Positions 17,302 through 27,441 are shown, numbered from the stretch's first letter. The stretch is DNA of 64,000 nt from Paenibacillus graminis (GCF_000758705.1 NZ_CP009287.1:5394001-5458000), one strand, 5' to 3'. Program-made: numbers and translations. The notes: generated by a model not told the origin, from the sequence alone.

Positions 17302-18267
17302 TTACAACCCCTTGCTCAAGATTAATCCAACTGCCGCCAGCACCAGGCTAACCGCCCAGAAGGAAACGACTACCCGCCATTCCGACCAGCCGCCAAGCTC
17401 AAAATGATGATGGATCGGGCTCATGCGGAAAATGCGTTTGCCGCGTGTTTTGAACGAGGCAACCTGCAGTACGACAGACAGCATTTCAATAACGAACACA
17501 CCGCCGATTACAACAAACAGCAGCTCGCTTTTGGTGACAATGGAAATTGCCCCGATAGCCCCGCCGATCCCGAAGGAACCGAAATCACCCATGAATACCT
17601 TCGCCGGATGCGCATTGAACACCAGAAAGCCAAGAACCGCCCCGATCATTGCCGCCGCACAGACACCAGCCGCAATCGAGGTAACCTGCATTGCCACCAC
17701 GGCAAAGGCAGCGAGCGCAATCGCGCTGACGCCTGACAGCAGCCCATCTACACCATCGGTAAAATTCACGGCATTTGTTACAGCCATCATCATGATGATA
17801 ATGAACGGATAGTAAAACCAGCCGCCCCAATCGAAGCTGATGGACGTGCCCGGGATACTGATGCCGGTATTATGCCCCGCGTTAATCAGCAGTCCGCACA
17901 TCACCGCTCCGACCAGCAGCTGGCCCAGCAGTTTCTGGCGCGGCGTCAGCCCCAGGGAACGCTTGAAGGCAATTTTGATATAGTCGTCCAAGAAGCCGAT
18001 CAGCCCATAGCCAAGCGCAGCTACCAGGAGAACATAGAAGTCAGAATTCACGACTGAAAATTTCAAAAAAGACAAGGTGAAGGCCACCATGATGATGATC
18101 CCGCCCATCGTTGGTGTCCCGGCTTTTTTCAAATGGGTTTGTGGTCCGTCGTCACGGACCTGCTGTCCGAATTTCATCCTCCGCAGCAGCGGAATAAAGA
18201 GCGGAGCGGCAATGACCGCAAGGATAAAGGACACAGCAATAGTCAGCAGAAGTAGTTGATAATCCAT
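17302..18267 (-). CDS. mraY: Phospho-MurNAc-pentapeptide transferase MraY
   Basis: MraY moves phospho-MurNAc-pentapeptide to undecaprenyl phosphate, making lipid I. It is polytopic, with about ten membrane segments. Catalytic motifs are seen as GFLDDYIK, NAVNFTDGVDGL and MSPIHHHFELGGWSE. About 321 aa from ATG 18267, which has GGAGGGGG upstream; an extension to 18312 would overlap the end of murF and lacks a ribosome site. Confidence 0.97.
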   Translation of the reverse strand: MDYQLLLLTIAVSFILAVIAAPLFIPLLRRMKFGQQVRDDGPQTHLKKAGTPTMGGIIIMVAFTLSFLKFSVVNSDFYVLLVAALGYGLIGFLDDYIKIAFKRSLGLTPRQKLLGQLLVGAVMCGLLINAGHNTGISIPGTSISFDWGGWFYYPFIIIMMMAVTNAVNFTDGVDGLLSGVSAIALAAFAVVAMQVTSIAAGVCAAAMIGAVLGFLVFNAHPAKVFMGDFGSFGIGGAIGAISIVTKSELLFVVIGGVFVIEMLSVVLQVASFKTRGKRIFRMSPIHHHFELGGWSEWRVVVSFWAVSLVLAAVGLILSKGL

Positions 18268-18283
18268 GGGTACACCCCCTCCA

Positions 18284-19696
18284 TTAGTTTGGTTCTGTCT
18301 GAGAATGGTCATTCAGGCTGTGCAGTACTTCCTCCAGGCGCATTCCCCGGGAAGCTTTGAACAGCACAACATCCCTGGGATCGATTTGGCCGGTCAAGGC
18401 TGCCGTAAGCTCCTTTTTATCCGTAAAAGCAAACACGCGTTCAGGACCAAACCGTTCTTCCGCCTTCCGGGCGATGTGCGCAGAAAGAGGGCCAAAGGTA
18501 AATACCAGGTCTGTTTGGGCAGGATCAAGGTAACTGCCGATCTCCTCATGAAAAAGTGCCTCATCCGGCCCAAGTTCCAGCATGTCCCCGAGCACAGCGA
18601 TTCTTTTGCCGACGCATTTCATGGCCTGCAGCACATCAATGGCTGCTCTCATCGAGGTAGGGCTTGCATTATAGGCGTCGTTCAGCATAGTCAGACCTGA
18701 AGCCGCCTGCATCATTTCAATCCGCATCCCGGTTAGCTTAAGCTTGCTTAAGCCCTCTTCAATGTTATCCTCTGATATACCGAAGTGGCGGGCAACCGCC
18801 AGCGCTGCCAGAGCATTCACCACGTTATGCTGCCCGGGAAGCGGCAAGGTGAGGGCATGCTCCGCATGAAGATGGGAAGTAAAGGTCATCCCCCCCATAT
18901 GCGTCATCATCCCTGTCGGGAAGTCGGCATTGTCAGGAGACAAGCCAAAGCGGAAGGTTCTCATCCCCTCCGGGGCACGGAACGCAGGCTCTGCAATAAC
19001 TTCAGCAAGCAGCGGTTCGTCACCGTTATAAATCAGGAGGCCTCCCGGCTTCAGCCCTTCGGCGATTTCCAGCTTGGCCCGGGCAATTTCCTTGCGGGAA
19101 CCGAGCTGCAGCAAATGGGACTCGCCTACATTGGTAATGACAGCCACATCAGGCGGCGCCAGGGAAGCCAGCAGCGCAATCTCTCCGCGCGAGCTCATCC
19201 CCATTTCCAGTACAGCGATCTGAACCTCCTCGCTCATGGAGAGAATCGTCAGCGGCAAACCGATATGGTTATTGAAATTGCCTTGGGTCTTGTGAACTTT
19301 GTATTGTCTCTCCAGCAAGGCTGTGATGATATCCTTCGTGGTTGTCTTCCCGTTGCTGCCGGTAACAGCGACCACCTGGGGAGCGATTTGGCTTAAATAA
19401 GCGGAGGACAGCTTCTGCAGGGCAGTGAGCGTGTCATCCACCAGGATCACACTGCCATTCTCAGGAGCTGCACCTTTATCCCGCTGCCATAAGGTGGCGG
19501 CGGCGCCTGCCGCCAAGGAGGCGGCACTATAGTCATGCCCGTCAAAATGATCCCCAATCAGCGGGATGAACAGACAGGCAGGCGTAATTTTGCGGGAGTC
19601 GGTAACGACTCCCGCAATTCTCTTATCCATATCATAAGCGGAGGACAGCTCTCCTCCGCACATGGCAGCGATGTTTCGCAGCGTTCTTGTAATCAA
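18284..19696 (-). CDS. murF: UDP-MurNAc-tripeptide--D-Ala-D-Ala ligase MurF
   Basis: MurF completes the cytoplasmic pentapeptide by adding D-Ala-D-Ala. Visible are GVVTDSRKITPACLFIPL (N-terminal uridine-binding domain), VVAVTGSNGKTTTKDI (ATP loop), NFNNHIGLPLTIL, and LNDAYNASPTSMRAAID. 470 aa. The start is TTG 19696, which overlaps the murE TGA by four bases (TTGA). AAGGGG inside murE serves as the ribosome site, so translation is coupled. Confidence 0.96.
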   Translation of the reverse strand: MITRTLRNIAAMCGGELSSAYDMDKRIAGVVTDSRKITPACLFIPLIGDHFDGHDYSAASLAAGAAATLWQRDKGAAPENGSVILVDDTLTALQKLSSAYLSQIAPQVVAVTGSNGKTTTKDIITALLERQYKVHKTQGNFNNHIGLPLTILSMSEEVQIAVLEMGMSSRGEIALLASLAPPDVAVITNVGESHLLQLGSRKEIARAKLEIAEGLKPGGLLIYNGDEPLLAEVIAEPAFRAPEGMRTFRFGLSPDNADFPTGMMTHMGGMTFTSHLHAEHALTLPLPGQHNVVNALAALAVARHFGISEDNIEEGLSKLKLTGMRIEMMQAASGLTMLNDAYNASPTSMRAAIDVLQAMKCVGKRIAVLGDMLELGPDEALFHEEIGSYLDPAQTDLVFTFGPLSAHIARKAEERFGPERVFAFTDKKELTAALTGQIDPRDVVLFKASRGMRLEEVLHSLNDHSQTEPN

Positions 19697-21180
19697 TAGC
19701 TTCGGCCCCTTATAACTTCTTTGGCGACGACGCGGTCATCGAAATCATGAACCACCCCGCCGATCAGCTGATAGGTCTCGTGACCTTTCCCCGCAATCAA
19801 TACTACATCGCTGGGGCTTGCCATTTCAATAGCTTTTCTAATGGCTTCCCGGCGGTCTACAATCATGTCGTAGCGGTCCTGGGCCACTCCATCTTCCTGC
19901 AGGCCTGCTTCAATATCTTTCAGGATCCGCTGCGGATCCTCGGTGCGCGGATTGTCTGAAGTCACGAAGACATGATCACTGTATTTTGCAGCAATTTTGC
20001 CCATCAGCGGACGTTTGGTCGTATCTCTGTCCCCGCCGCAGCCGAAGACGGTAAGCACCTTGCCGGCGGCAAACTCGCAAACCGCCCGCAGCACATTTTC
20101 CAGTCCATCCGGGGTATGGGCATAGTCTACAATCACTGCGAAGTCCTGGCCTTCGTCCACTGACTCCACACGTCCGGCCACTCCGGCTACCGACTCAAGG
20201 CTGGCCTTGATCTCCAATAGCGGCACATCCTCCAGCAAAGCGGCGGTAATTGCCGCCAGTGCATTATACACATTGAATTTGCCGACCATCCGCAGTGAAA
20301 TGTCAGCCTCTCCCTTAAACGTATCCACGTGGAAATAAGTTCCTTTGGAGGTGATGGAAATTTGCGAAGCCCGGACATTCGCCGGACTGTCGATGCCGTA
20401 TGTAATGATCTCTGCGGCAGTTTGTGCGGCAAAATAGGCGCTTGCCTCGTCGTCCGCGTTCAGCACGGCATATTTGCGCTCCTCTTTCCAGGGAGAAATT
20501 ATGTTCCCGAGCCGGGAAAAAAACAGCCCTTTGGCCGCGCAGTACTCCTCCATCGTATGATGGTAATCCAGATGGTCCTGGGTCAAATTGGTAAATATAG
20601 CGGTGCGGTAATCTGTCCCCTTCACCCGCCCCTGCTGGAGCGCATGAGAGGAGACCTCCATCACACAGCACTGTACGCCTTTTTGGACCATATCGCTTAG
20701 CGTACGCTGCAGCTCAAGTGATTCCTGTGTGGTTCCTGAGGCAGGAAAGGTCTGTCCGTCATAGCGCATCTGTATCGTTCCAATCAGACCCGTCTTGATG
20801 TTCTGATCCTGCATAATGCGCTCAATCAGATAGGTAGTTGTCGTCTTGCCGTTCGTGCCGGTTACGCCGATCATTCTCATCCGGCTGCTCGGTGAGCCAA
20901 AAAAAGCATTCGACAATACAGCCATCGCAAACCGGCAGTCATCCACCACAATCTGCGGCAGATCGATTTCAAGCCTGCGCTCACAGACAAGGGCAGAAGC
21001 GCCATTCGCGGCAGCCTGCGGGGCAAAATCATGCCCATCCACCGTAAAGCCCGGCAGGCAAATAAACAAATCACCGGGCTTGACCCGGCGTGAATCCGCC
21101 TGAAGGCCCGTAATCTCCGTTTCTCCATTCCCGTATAGACGCGAAGCCGCAAGACAAGAAGAAAATTCATTTACTTTCAT
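19693..21180 (-). CDS. murE: UDP-MurNAc-tripeptide synthetase MurE (meso-DAP type)
   Basis: MurE adds the third amino acid of the stem peptide. The ATP loop is MIGVTGTNGKTTTTYLIE. The amino-acid selectivity motif reads DNPRTEDP, the meso-diaminopimelate form, as opposed to the DDNPN-type found with lysine. That fixes the cell-wall chemistry of this organism as meso-DAP. About 495 aa. ATG 21180 is placed after GAGGGA; another ATG at 21186 is only two codons upstream. Confidence 0.97.
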   Translation of the reverse strand: MKVNEFSSCLAASRLYGNGETEITGLQADSRRVKPGDLFICLPGFTVDGHDFAPQAAANGASALVCERRLEIDLPQIVVDDCRFAMAVLSNAFFGSPSSRMRMIGVTGTNGKTTTTYLIERIMQDQNIKTGLIGTIQMRYDGQTFPASGTTQESLELQRTLSDMVQKGVQCCVMEVSSHALQQGRVKGTDYRTAIFTNLTQDHLDYHHTMEEYCAAKGLFFSRLGNIISPWKEERKYAVLNADDEASAYFAAQTAAEIITYGIDSPANVRASQISITSKGTYFHVDTFKGEADISLRMVGKFNVYNALAAITAALLEDVPLLEIKASLESVAGVAGRVESVDEGQDFAVIVDYAHTPDGLENVLRAVCEFAAGKVLTVFGCGGDRDTTKRPLMGKIAAKYSDHVFVTSDNPRTEDPQRILKDIEAGLQEDGVAQDRYDMIVDRREAIRKAIEMASPSDVVLIAGKGHETYQLIGGVVHDFDDRVVAKEVIRGRSY

Positions 21181-21215
21181 AGCCATCCCTCACTCTTCAA
21201 AGAAGATATCCAACA

Positions 21216-23144
21216 TTATTTCCCATCTTCAGCACCCATATAAATCCGGATGGTCGAACCCCGTTCGACTCTGGCACCCGCTTTTGGCGCCTGGTTGATT
21301 ACTGTATTGCCTGTTCCGGATCGTGCGAGTGTAAAGTTCATATTCAAATCCTCATAAATATCCTGGACGGTGGCCCCTGTAAGATCGGGAACCGTCACAA
21401 TCGGAGTTTCACCGTATTTATAGGTTTTGGGAAGCTGGTCTTTACGTTCCGGAACCTTCATGTAATGCAGGGAATCCTCTAAGATATTTTGCACGATTGG
21501 AGCTGCCACAACGCCCCCGAACTGAATCCCCTTCGGATTATCCACTGCTGTATACACTACGATCTGCGGGTCATCCGCTGGTGCAAAGCCGATAAACGAT
21601 ACAATATGTTCGGTAGGAGAATACCGGCCGTTAATTACCTTTTGTGCCGTCCCTGTCTTGCCCCCTACACGATAGCCGTCAATAAAAGCCGGCCGGCCTG
21701 TGCCTTTGGCAACCACGCTCTCAAGGGCAGCACGCACCTTCTTCGAGGTTTCCTCCGAGATGACCTGACGCACCATCTCCGGCTCCACCTCCGATACCGT
21801 CTCCCCGGTATCCGGATTGATCCAGGCCTTGGCGACATGCGGCGTGTAGAGCTTCCCGCCGTTAATGGCCGCTGAAACCGCGGCTATCTGCTGAATCGGT
21901 GTGACGGACACCCCCTGCCCAAATGCAGTAGTCGCCAGCTCAACCGGCCCCACCTGCGCAGGCTTGAACAGGATTCCGCTTGCTTCCCCGTTCAGATCAA
22001 TGCCGGTCTTGGCGCCAAAGCCGAAATCACGGATATATTTGAACAGGCTATCTTTGCCCAGCCGTTGTCCCAGCGCCACAAAACCCGGATTGCAGGAGTT
22101 CTCCACCACTTCCAGGAAGGTCTGGCTGCCATGCCCGCCCTTTTTCCAGCAGCGCAGTTTGGCTCCGCCGACCTCAATATAGCCGGGATCAAAAAAGTGC
22201 TCATTCTGCAAATCCACCTTGCTCTCCTGGAGCGCAGCGGCCAAAGTAATAATTTTGAAGGTGGACCCTGGTTCGTAAGTCATCCAGATGGGCAGGTTGC
22301 GGTTGTAGACCCCGGCGTCATATTCCTTGTACGATCCAGGTTCATATCCCGGTCTGCTGGCCATCGCCAGAATCTCGCCATTCTTCGGATTCATCGCAAT
22401 CGCCCAGCTGCCCTGAGCCTGATATTTCACCATCGCCTGATCCAGCTCGCGTTCCATAATGGACTGAATCTGCTTGTCTATCGTCAGTTGGAGATTAAGA
22501 CCGTCCTGGGGAGCTGAATACTTTTCCGAGGAACCCGGCATCAGCCTGCCCCCGGCATCGGACAGATATGAGATATCGCCGGCGCTGCCTTGCAGCAGCT
22601 TGTCATATATGCTCTCTACCCCGGTAATACCCTGATTGTCGATACCGGTGAAGCCAAGAATATGCGCCGCCAGATCGCCGTAGGGATAAAACCGCTTGTT
22701 GTCCTCAGCCACAACGATGCCCGGCAGCTGCAAATCACGGATGCTCGCAGCCAGCTCCATCGTAATTTTGCGGCCCCCGGGCTGTAGCTTCACCGATGAC
22801 TGGCTTTTGGACAGCAATGTCACCAGCTTCATCTCGCTCATTCCGAGAAGTGGAGCCAGAGTCTGTGCTGTCTTTTCTTTTTCCTTTACTTGTACGGGAA
22901 CTGCATAAACCGTCGGGGAGCTGACATTATAAGCCAGCGCAATCCCTTCCCGGTCCAATATTTCACCGCGTTTGGCGGTAAAGGGAATATTGCGGCGCCA
23001 TTGGCTTTCTGCCTTGGCACTCAGTTTTTTGCCTTCGGACAGCTGCACGTATGCCAACCGCACGGCCAGAGAGCCAAACAACACGGCCAGTCCCAGCAGC
23101 GTCCACAGCATTCTCCGGCGAGTGACGACTTTTGAAACCTTCAT
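21216..23144 (-). CDS. spoVD: Sporulation-specific penicillin-binding protein SpoVD
   Basis: A class B transpeptidase for spore cortex, paired with SpoVE. After one transmembrane anchor (MLWTLLGLAVLFGSLAV, about residues 12-30) comes the dimerisation domain with RGEILDREG. The transpeptidase domain has EPGSTFKIITL (SxxK), ENSCNPGF (SxN) and GGKTGTAQK (KTG). A single PASTA domain closes the protein (TVPDLTGATVQDIYEDL to the end). 642 aa. GAGGGGG precedes ATG 23144. The one-PASTA layout separates it from the neighbouring PBP2B, which has two. Confidence 0.94.
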   Translation of the reverse strand: MKVSKVVTRRRMLWTLLGLAVLFGSLAVRLAYVQLSEGKKLSAKAESQWRRNIPFTAKRGEILDREGIALAYNVSSPTVYAVPVQVKEKEKTAQTLAPLLGMSEMKLVTLLSKSQSSVKLQPGGRKITMELAASIRDLQLPGIVVAEDNKRFYPYGDLAAHILGFTGIDNQGITGVESIYDKLLQGSAGDISYLSDAGGRLMPGSSEKYSAPQDGLNLQLTIDKQIQSIMERELDQAMVKYQAQGSWAIAMNPKNGEILAMASRPGYEPGSYKEYDAGVYNRNLPIWMTYEPGSTFKIITLAAALQESKVDLQNEHFFDPGYIEVGGAKLRCWKKGGHGSQTFLEVVENSCNPGFVALGQRLGKDSLFKYIRDFGFGAKTGIDLNGEASGILFKPAQVGPVELATTAFGQGVSVTPIQQIAAVSAAINGGKLYTPHVAKAWINPDTGETVSEVEPEMVRQVISEETSKKVRAALESVVAKGTGRPAFIDGYRVGGKTGTAQKVINGRYSPTEHIVSFIGFAPADDPQIVVYTAVDNPKGIQFGGVVAAPIVQNILEDSLHYMKVPERKDQLPKTYKYGETPIVTVPDLTGATVQDIYEDLNMNFTLARSGTGNTVINQAPKAGARVERGSTIRIYMGAEDGK

Positions 23145-23238
23145 TCCGTTCCCCCTCTTTCGCTGCTCTAGACATGAGCTCTTATCTTCATGACTATTCA
23201 GGACAAACAGGGGTTAGAACAAGCCTATGAGGCAGGCT

Positions 23239-25461
23239 CTATTCTTCCGGCTTTTCTTCCTCCACAGGAGGAACAGGAATGTTCTCGCCGTATTCATTTA
23301 TCGGATTGAGCTTAAGTGTAACCAGGGTCTTGCCGTTCTTGATTCCTTGGGTCTGCTCGGACACATAACCTTCGCCCTCCACGGCAATCCCCACTTTGAG
23401 CAGGCTGAGAACTTCCAGAGCGTCCCGCAGCGACTGCCCTTTCAAATCGGGGATCACGGGCTTGTCCCCCTGCTGGCTCAGCAAATAAATGCGCTGTCCT
23501 GATGCCAGGATCGTCCCTTTCTCAGGATATTGGCTCACAACCGAAGCACCCTCGCCCACCGATTCAAAGTCAAAACCCTGATCAATCAGCAGCTGTCTGG
23601 CCGCCTGCATCGTTTTGCCCGTCAGATCGGGTGCGGAACGCTGGGCGGGAGCGGCAGCAGCCTTAACTGTTTTGGACGTGCTGTCCGCAGTCCCCGTACT
23701 CGCCTTGGGCACTCCCATATAAGGCAGCGCCTGCGACACAATTTCCTGGAATACCGGAGCAGCAACCGCTCCCCCGCCTTCCCCGTCCTGCGGCTCATCG
23801 ATAATAACGATCACCGCAATCTTCGGATCATTTACCGGCGCATAGCCGATAAAGGAAGACAGCACCTTGTTCCGGTCATAATCCGTACCGTTGACCTTAA
23901 TCGCTGTACCGGTCTTACCCGCTACACGGTAGCCCTCAATGTAGGCATGGCGTCCGGTTCCTTTGACTTGGTCCGCAACCACCTGTTCCAGGTAGCTCCC
24001 TGTTTCCCGGGCGCTTTCCTTCGAAAGGACCTGGCGCACCACTTCAGGCTGGGTAACAGTTTTCTTCCCCGTATTTGAGTCGGTAATCTCCTTGACAACA
24101 TGCGGTACCATCAGCTTGCCGCCGTTGGCGATGGCCGCCACAGCCGTGAGCTGCTGAATGGGTGTAACCAGCACCTTGCCGTGGCCGTAGGCCAAGGTTG
24201 CATTTTCGACAGATTTATTCGGGTCAGGGTTAACAATACCAATAGTTTCTCCCGGCAGGTCAATCCCGGTTTTTTCATTGAAGCCAAAATCATCGATATA
24301 CTGCAGCAGCCGTTCCGGACCAAGCATCTCAAATCCGAGCTTAACGAAGGCTACGTTACTGGAGCGTTTGACACCATCAAGGAACGTAATATTACCCCAG
24401 CCTACATGGTTAATATCATGCAGTGCTTTACTGTAGCCTTTGATGCGAATTGAACCGGATTGGAACTTGGCGTTGGGGTTAAAAAGCTTCTCCTCCACCG
24501 CTCCAGCCAAGGTAACAATCTTGAAGGTGGAACCCGGTTCATACCTGGATTTGACGGCATGGTTATAGAACCCCCCCGCATCTTTGGTATCCCAGAATTC
24601 ATTCGGGTTGAAGGTAGGCATATTCGCCAAACCGAGGATTTCCATCGTATTCGGATCGGCGGCTATGACACTAATCGTCTTGGGTCTATATTTGTTATAC
24701 GCCTTTTGCATTGCTTCTTGAATATAGTGTTGAATCGTGCTGTCTATCGTCAGCTTGAAATTGCTCCCGTTCACCACAGGCTTGTAGGTATCCTGGGAAT
24801 TGGGAAGCTTGATCCCCTTGCCGTCACTTTGATAGGAAAGACTGCCGTCATTACCTTTGAGCTGCTTGTCAAAATATTTCTCCAGCCCCATAATCGCCTT
24901 ACCGTCTCTGTCTGTATAGCCCAGGATATGTGCGGCTAGCGTATCTTTGGGATAGTAGCGCTTCTGCTCCGTGACGTAACCGACTCCGGTCTCCCGGATA
25001 TCATGTTTCTTGCCCAATTCCTCATAAAAGGCAACGACCTTATCCTTAAGCTCCTTGTTGATCTTCCAGCCTTCATTGCGGATCTCGCGGTTTTTGAGAT
25101 ATTTGCCGGTCTTCTCATCTTTGGCTTCAACTAATTTCTTGAGCTCGTCCACCGGCTTGCCCAGCAGCTCATGCAGCCCATCGATCACTTCCTGGCCGAT
25201 TCCCTGCTCCGCAATAACCTCAGGGTTAACGACAACGGTATACGCCGGGACATTGCTGGCCAGCACATTACCGTTGCGGTCCTCAATCTCACCGCGAACC
25301 GCCTTGATCGTCGCGGAATGGGCCCACTGCTTGGCAGCCTTCTCCTGCCAGTACTCGCCGTTTAGCACCTGAACCCAAAACACCCGGGCAACTAAAACAA
25401 GAAAAAAGAGGGTAATACACCCTCCTATAAACAGCGTGCGAAGTTTTATTCTTTTTACCAT
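23239..25461 (-). CDS. pbpB: Septal penicillin-binding protein 2B (FtsI type)
   Basis: The class B transpeptidase of the division septum, partner of FtsW with FtsL/DivIB/DivIC. It has an N-terminal anchor (LFIGGCITLFFLVLVARVFWV) and the N-domain motif RGEIEDRNG. The active-site motifs are EPGSTFKIVTL, RSSNVAFVKLG and AGKTGTAIK. Two C-terminal PASTA repeats follow a Ser/Thr/Ala linker (about residues 610-735), and the tail is acidic and proline-rich (PVPPVEEEKPEE). 740 aa. It is immediately downstream of ftsL, as expected. Confidence 0.95.
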   Translation of the reverse strand: MVKRIKLRTLFIGGCITLFFLVLVARVFWVQVLNGEYWQEKAAKQWAHSATIKAVRGEIEDRNGNVLASNVPAYTVVVNPEVIAEQGIGQEVIDGLHELLGKPVDELKKLVEAKDEKTGKYLKNREIRNEGWKINKELKDKVVAFYEELGKKHDIRETGVGYVTEQKRYYPKDTLAAHILGYTDRDGKAIMGLEKYFDKQLKGNDGSLSYQSDGKGIKLPNSQDTYKPVVNGSNFKLTIDSTIQHYIQEAMQKAYNKYRPKTISVIAADPNTMEILGLANMPTFNPNEFWDTKDAGGFYNHAVKSRYEPGSTFKIVTLAGAVEEKLFNPNAKFQSGSIRIKGYSKALHDINHVGWGNITFLDGVKRSSNVAFVKLGFEMLGPERLLQYIDDFGFNEKTGIDLPGETIGIVNPDPNKSVENATLAYGHGKVLVTPIQQLTAVAAIANGGKLMVPHVVKEITDSNTGKKTVTQPEVVRQVLSKESARETGSYLEQVVADQVKGTGRHAYIEGYRVAGKTGTAIKVNGTDYDRNKVLSSFIGYAPVNDPKIAVIVIIDEPQDGEGGGAVAAPVFQEIVSQALPYMGVPKASTGTADSTSKTVKAAAAPAQRSAPDLTGKTMQAARQLLIDQGFDFESVGEGASVVSQYPEKGTILASGQRIYLLSQQGDKPVIPDLKGQSLRDALEVLSLLKVGIAVEGEGYVSEQTQGIKNGKTLVTLKLNPINEYGENIPVPPVEEEKPEE

Positions 25462-25508
25462 AAACCAACCTCACAACCTCTATTATTGCGATTGCCGCCA
25501 ATCGCTGA

Positions 25509-25901
25509 TTAATGGTCTCCGTCAGTGGCTGTACTGCTCAGGGGAATATAAATGGTTGAATCCTCGGAAGGCATGGTATATCCAAGCTCTGCCGCCCTCT
25601 GGGCCACCGACTGTTCAAGTGTCTGCTTCTCCATCTGAAAGGTTGCAATTTCCTTTTTGGTTGAGGCAATCTGGGCATCCAGCTTCTGCGCCTGCAGATT
25701 CAAATCGTAAATATGCACATAACGCCAAATCAGGGTGGCAGCCACCAGTACGAACACACCCAGTGTCAGCATGTACAGCAGCTTCTCCTGCAGCGGAAGG
25801 ACCATCCGTCTTGTGACTACTTTCGTCTTCTCGCGGTAAAGCCTGTCTGCCTCTTCTTTTCTTTTGGGTTGAACTGCTAAGTTGCCGCGGGTATAGGCCA
25901 T
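25509..25901 (-). CDS. ftsL: Cell-division protein FtsL
   Basis: A small bitopic division protein, 130 aa. It has a basic cytoplasmic tail of about 38 residues, one membrane helix (LLYMLTLGVFVLVAATLIW), then a leucine-zipper-like coiled coil (residues 65-100, LQAQKLDAQIASTKKEIATF) that pairs with DivIC. Sequence conservation is low in this family; position between rsmH and pbpB and the topology carry the call. AAGGAGAG precedes ATG 25901. Confidence 0.9.
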   Translation of the reverse strand: MAYTRGNLAVQPKRKEEADRLYREKTKVVTRRMVLPLQEKLLYMLTLGVFVLVAATLIWRYVHIYDLNLQAQKLDAQIASTKKEIATFQMEKQTLEQSVAQRAAELGYTMPSEDSTIYIPLSSTATDGDH

Positions 25902-25924
25902 CTCTGACTCTCCTTTATCGTAAT

Positions 25925-26878
25925 TTACAATTTCTCTGCAATCCGCAGCTTGGCCGAACGGGCGCGCGGGTTCAGCTCCAGCTCTTCCTCTGAAGGCACG
26001 AGCGGCTTGCGGTTAATCAGCTTCAGGGTGCCTTCCGCACCGCATACGCAAAACGGAAAATCAGGCGGACATGTGCATCTGCTTAAATAACTGCTGAAAA
26101 TCTGCTTGCAGATCCGGTCCTCCAGCGAGTGAAAGGTGATGACCGATACTCTTCCTCCGGGTGCCAGGCAGCGCACTGCTGCATGAAGCCCTTCCTCAAA
26201 AGCACCAAGCTCATCATTCACCGCAATCCGCAGACCTTGAAAGCTCCGTTTGGCAGGATGTCCTCCCGTTCTGCGCGCAGCTGCCGGAATGCCTTCCTTG
26301 ATCAGCTCCGCCAATTCTCCCGTGCTCTCCACGGGGTGTTCTTCTCTCCGCTCTACAATCTTGCGGGCAATCCGCCGGGAGAACTTCTCTTCCCCATACT
26401 GGAACAGCACACGGGCAATCTCCTGTTCAGGCCAGGTATTGACTATTTCGGCTGCAGTCAGCTGAGCGGACTGATCCATCCGCATATCAAGCGGAGCATC
26501 GTGATTATAGCTGAATCCCCGTTCCCCTTCGTCAAACTGGGGCGAGGATACACCAAGATCGTACAGAATGCCATCTACCTGGGGAACACCGTCCTTTTGG
26601 GGAACAAAAGGGAGTTCCTTCAGCACTTGCTCCAGATCGCGGAAGTTGGTTTTCACCAAAACCACCTTCTCCCCGTATCCGGCGAGCCGCTCCCTGGCAT
26701 TCTCCAGCGCCCAGTCATCCTGATCCAGACAGATCAGCCGGCCCTCGCCGCTGAGCCTCCCGGCAATCAGAGAGCTGTGACCGGCTCCGCCGAGCGTACA
26801 GTCTACGTAAATGCCATCCTTCTTGATGTGCAGCCCTTCTGTCGCTTCTTCCTTAAGCACCGTGATGTGGTGAAACAA
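25925..26878 (-). CDS. rsmH: 16S rRNA (cytosine1402-N4)-methyltransferase RsmH
   Basis: RsmH methylates C1402 in the ribosomal decoding centre. Family motifs are [13 protein letters not shown], the SAM loop [40 protein letters not shown], and [14 protein letters not shown]. 317 aa is standard. The start is TTG 26878 with GGAGG 8 bases upstream. It is the second gene of the dcw cluster, after mraZ. Confidence 0.97.
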   Translation of the reverse strand: MFHHITVLKEEATEGLHIKKDGIYVDCTLGGAGHSSLIAGRLSGEGRLICLDQDDWALENARERLAGYGEKVVLVKTNFRDLEQVLKELPFVPQKDGVPQVDGILYDLGVSSPQFDEGERGFSYNHDAPLDMRMDQSAQLTAAEIVNTWPEQEIARVLFQYGEEKFSRRIARKIVERREEHPVESTGELAELIKEGIPAAARRTGGHPAKRSFQGLRIAVNDELGAFEEGLHAAVRCLAPGGRVSVITFHSLEDRICKQIFSSYLSRCTCPPDFPFCVCGAEGTLKLINRKPLVPSEEELELNPRARSAKLRIAEKL

Positions 26879-26917
26879 GCTGCATCCCTCCAGGGCAGTA
26901 TTCGAATATTGTATGTG

Positions 26918-27355
26918 TTATAGATCGAAGTTGAAATCCACCAGTTTCTCGGCAATTTCGTTGAACGTTTCCTCTGACTGTTCGAAGTACTGCTCCCATA
27001 GCTCCTTGTTCCAGATCTCCACCCGGTTCGAAACGCCCAGAATTACACAGTCCTTGTCCAGCTTGGCATATTGCCGCAAATTCACCGGCAGATTAACTCT
27101 GCCTTGCTTGTCCCATACACATTCGGTCGCTCCCGAGAAAAAAAAGCGGCTGAAGGCACGGGCATCCGATTTCATCAGTGAGAGGCTTTTGAGCTTTTGC
27201 TCCATGATTCCCCATTCTTCCATGGGATAAACAAAAAGACAAGTGTCGAGGCCGCGGGTCGCTACGAAGGAGGTCCCGAGCATGTCACGGAACTTGGCCG
27301 GAATAATGATGCGGCCTTTGTCATCAATGCTATGCTGGTATTCCCCCATAAACAT
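26918..27355 (-). CDS. mraZ: Transcriptional regulator MraZ
   Basis: MraZ is an AbrB-fold DNA-binding protein that forms oligomeric rings and represses its own dcw promoter. Both SpoVT/AbrB-like halves are visible: [22 protein letters not shown], and later [20 protein letters not shown]. 145 aa. The start is ATG 27355, with GGGGTGGGG just upstream. Three 10-bp repeats resembling MraZ boxes lie in its leader, so autoregulation is likely. Confidence 0.96.
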   Translation of the reverse strand: MFMGEYQHSIDDKGRIIIPAKFRDMLGTSFVATRGLDTCLFVYPMEEWGIMEQKLKSLSLMKSDARAFSRFFFSGATECVWDKQGRVNLPVNLRQYAKLDKDCVILGVSNRVEIWNKELWEQYFEQSEETFNEIAEKLVDFNFDL

Positions 27356-27382
27356 GATTATTCCCCACCCCTAATTACCGAT

Positions 27383-27412
27383 TCCCCACTTTGCCCCACT
27401 TTACACCACCTA
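27383..27412 (-). promoter_or_regulatory. mraZ: Tandem MraZ-binding-box-like repeats
   Basis: Read on the minus strand, three adjacent 10-bp units are TAGGTGGTGT, AAAGTGGGGC and AAAGTGGGGA. A fourth GTGGGG lies one turn further, near 27363-27370. MraZ boxes in other bacteria are short GTGG/TGGG-type direct repeats on the same helical face upstream of mraZ. The units lie directly downstream of the -10 element, a good place for repression. Confidence 0.7.
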
Positions 27413-27441
27413 AGCATAATAGATTCGCCATTAAAAATCAA
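27413..27441 (-). promoter_or_regulatory. Sigma-A promoter of the dcw cluster
   Basis: Minus strand TTGATT (27436-27441), 17 bases, TATGCT (27413-27418). It lies directly upstream of the MraZ-box-like repeats and about 60 bases before mraZ. Confidence 0.6.

Noticed and set aside
23145..23238. Sigma-E promoter before spoVD
   Set aside because: GAATAGT resembles the -35 element, but the would-be -10 CATGTCTA fits poorly and the spacing is off. Expected from B. subtilis, not supported here.
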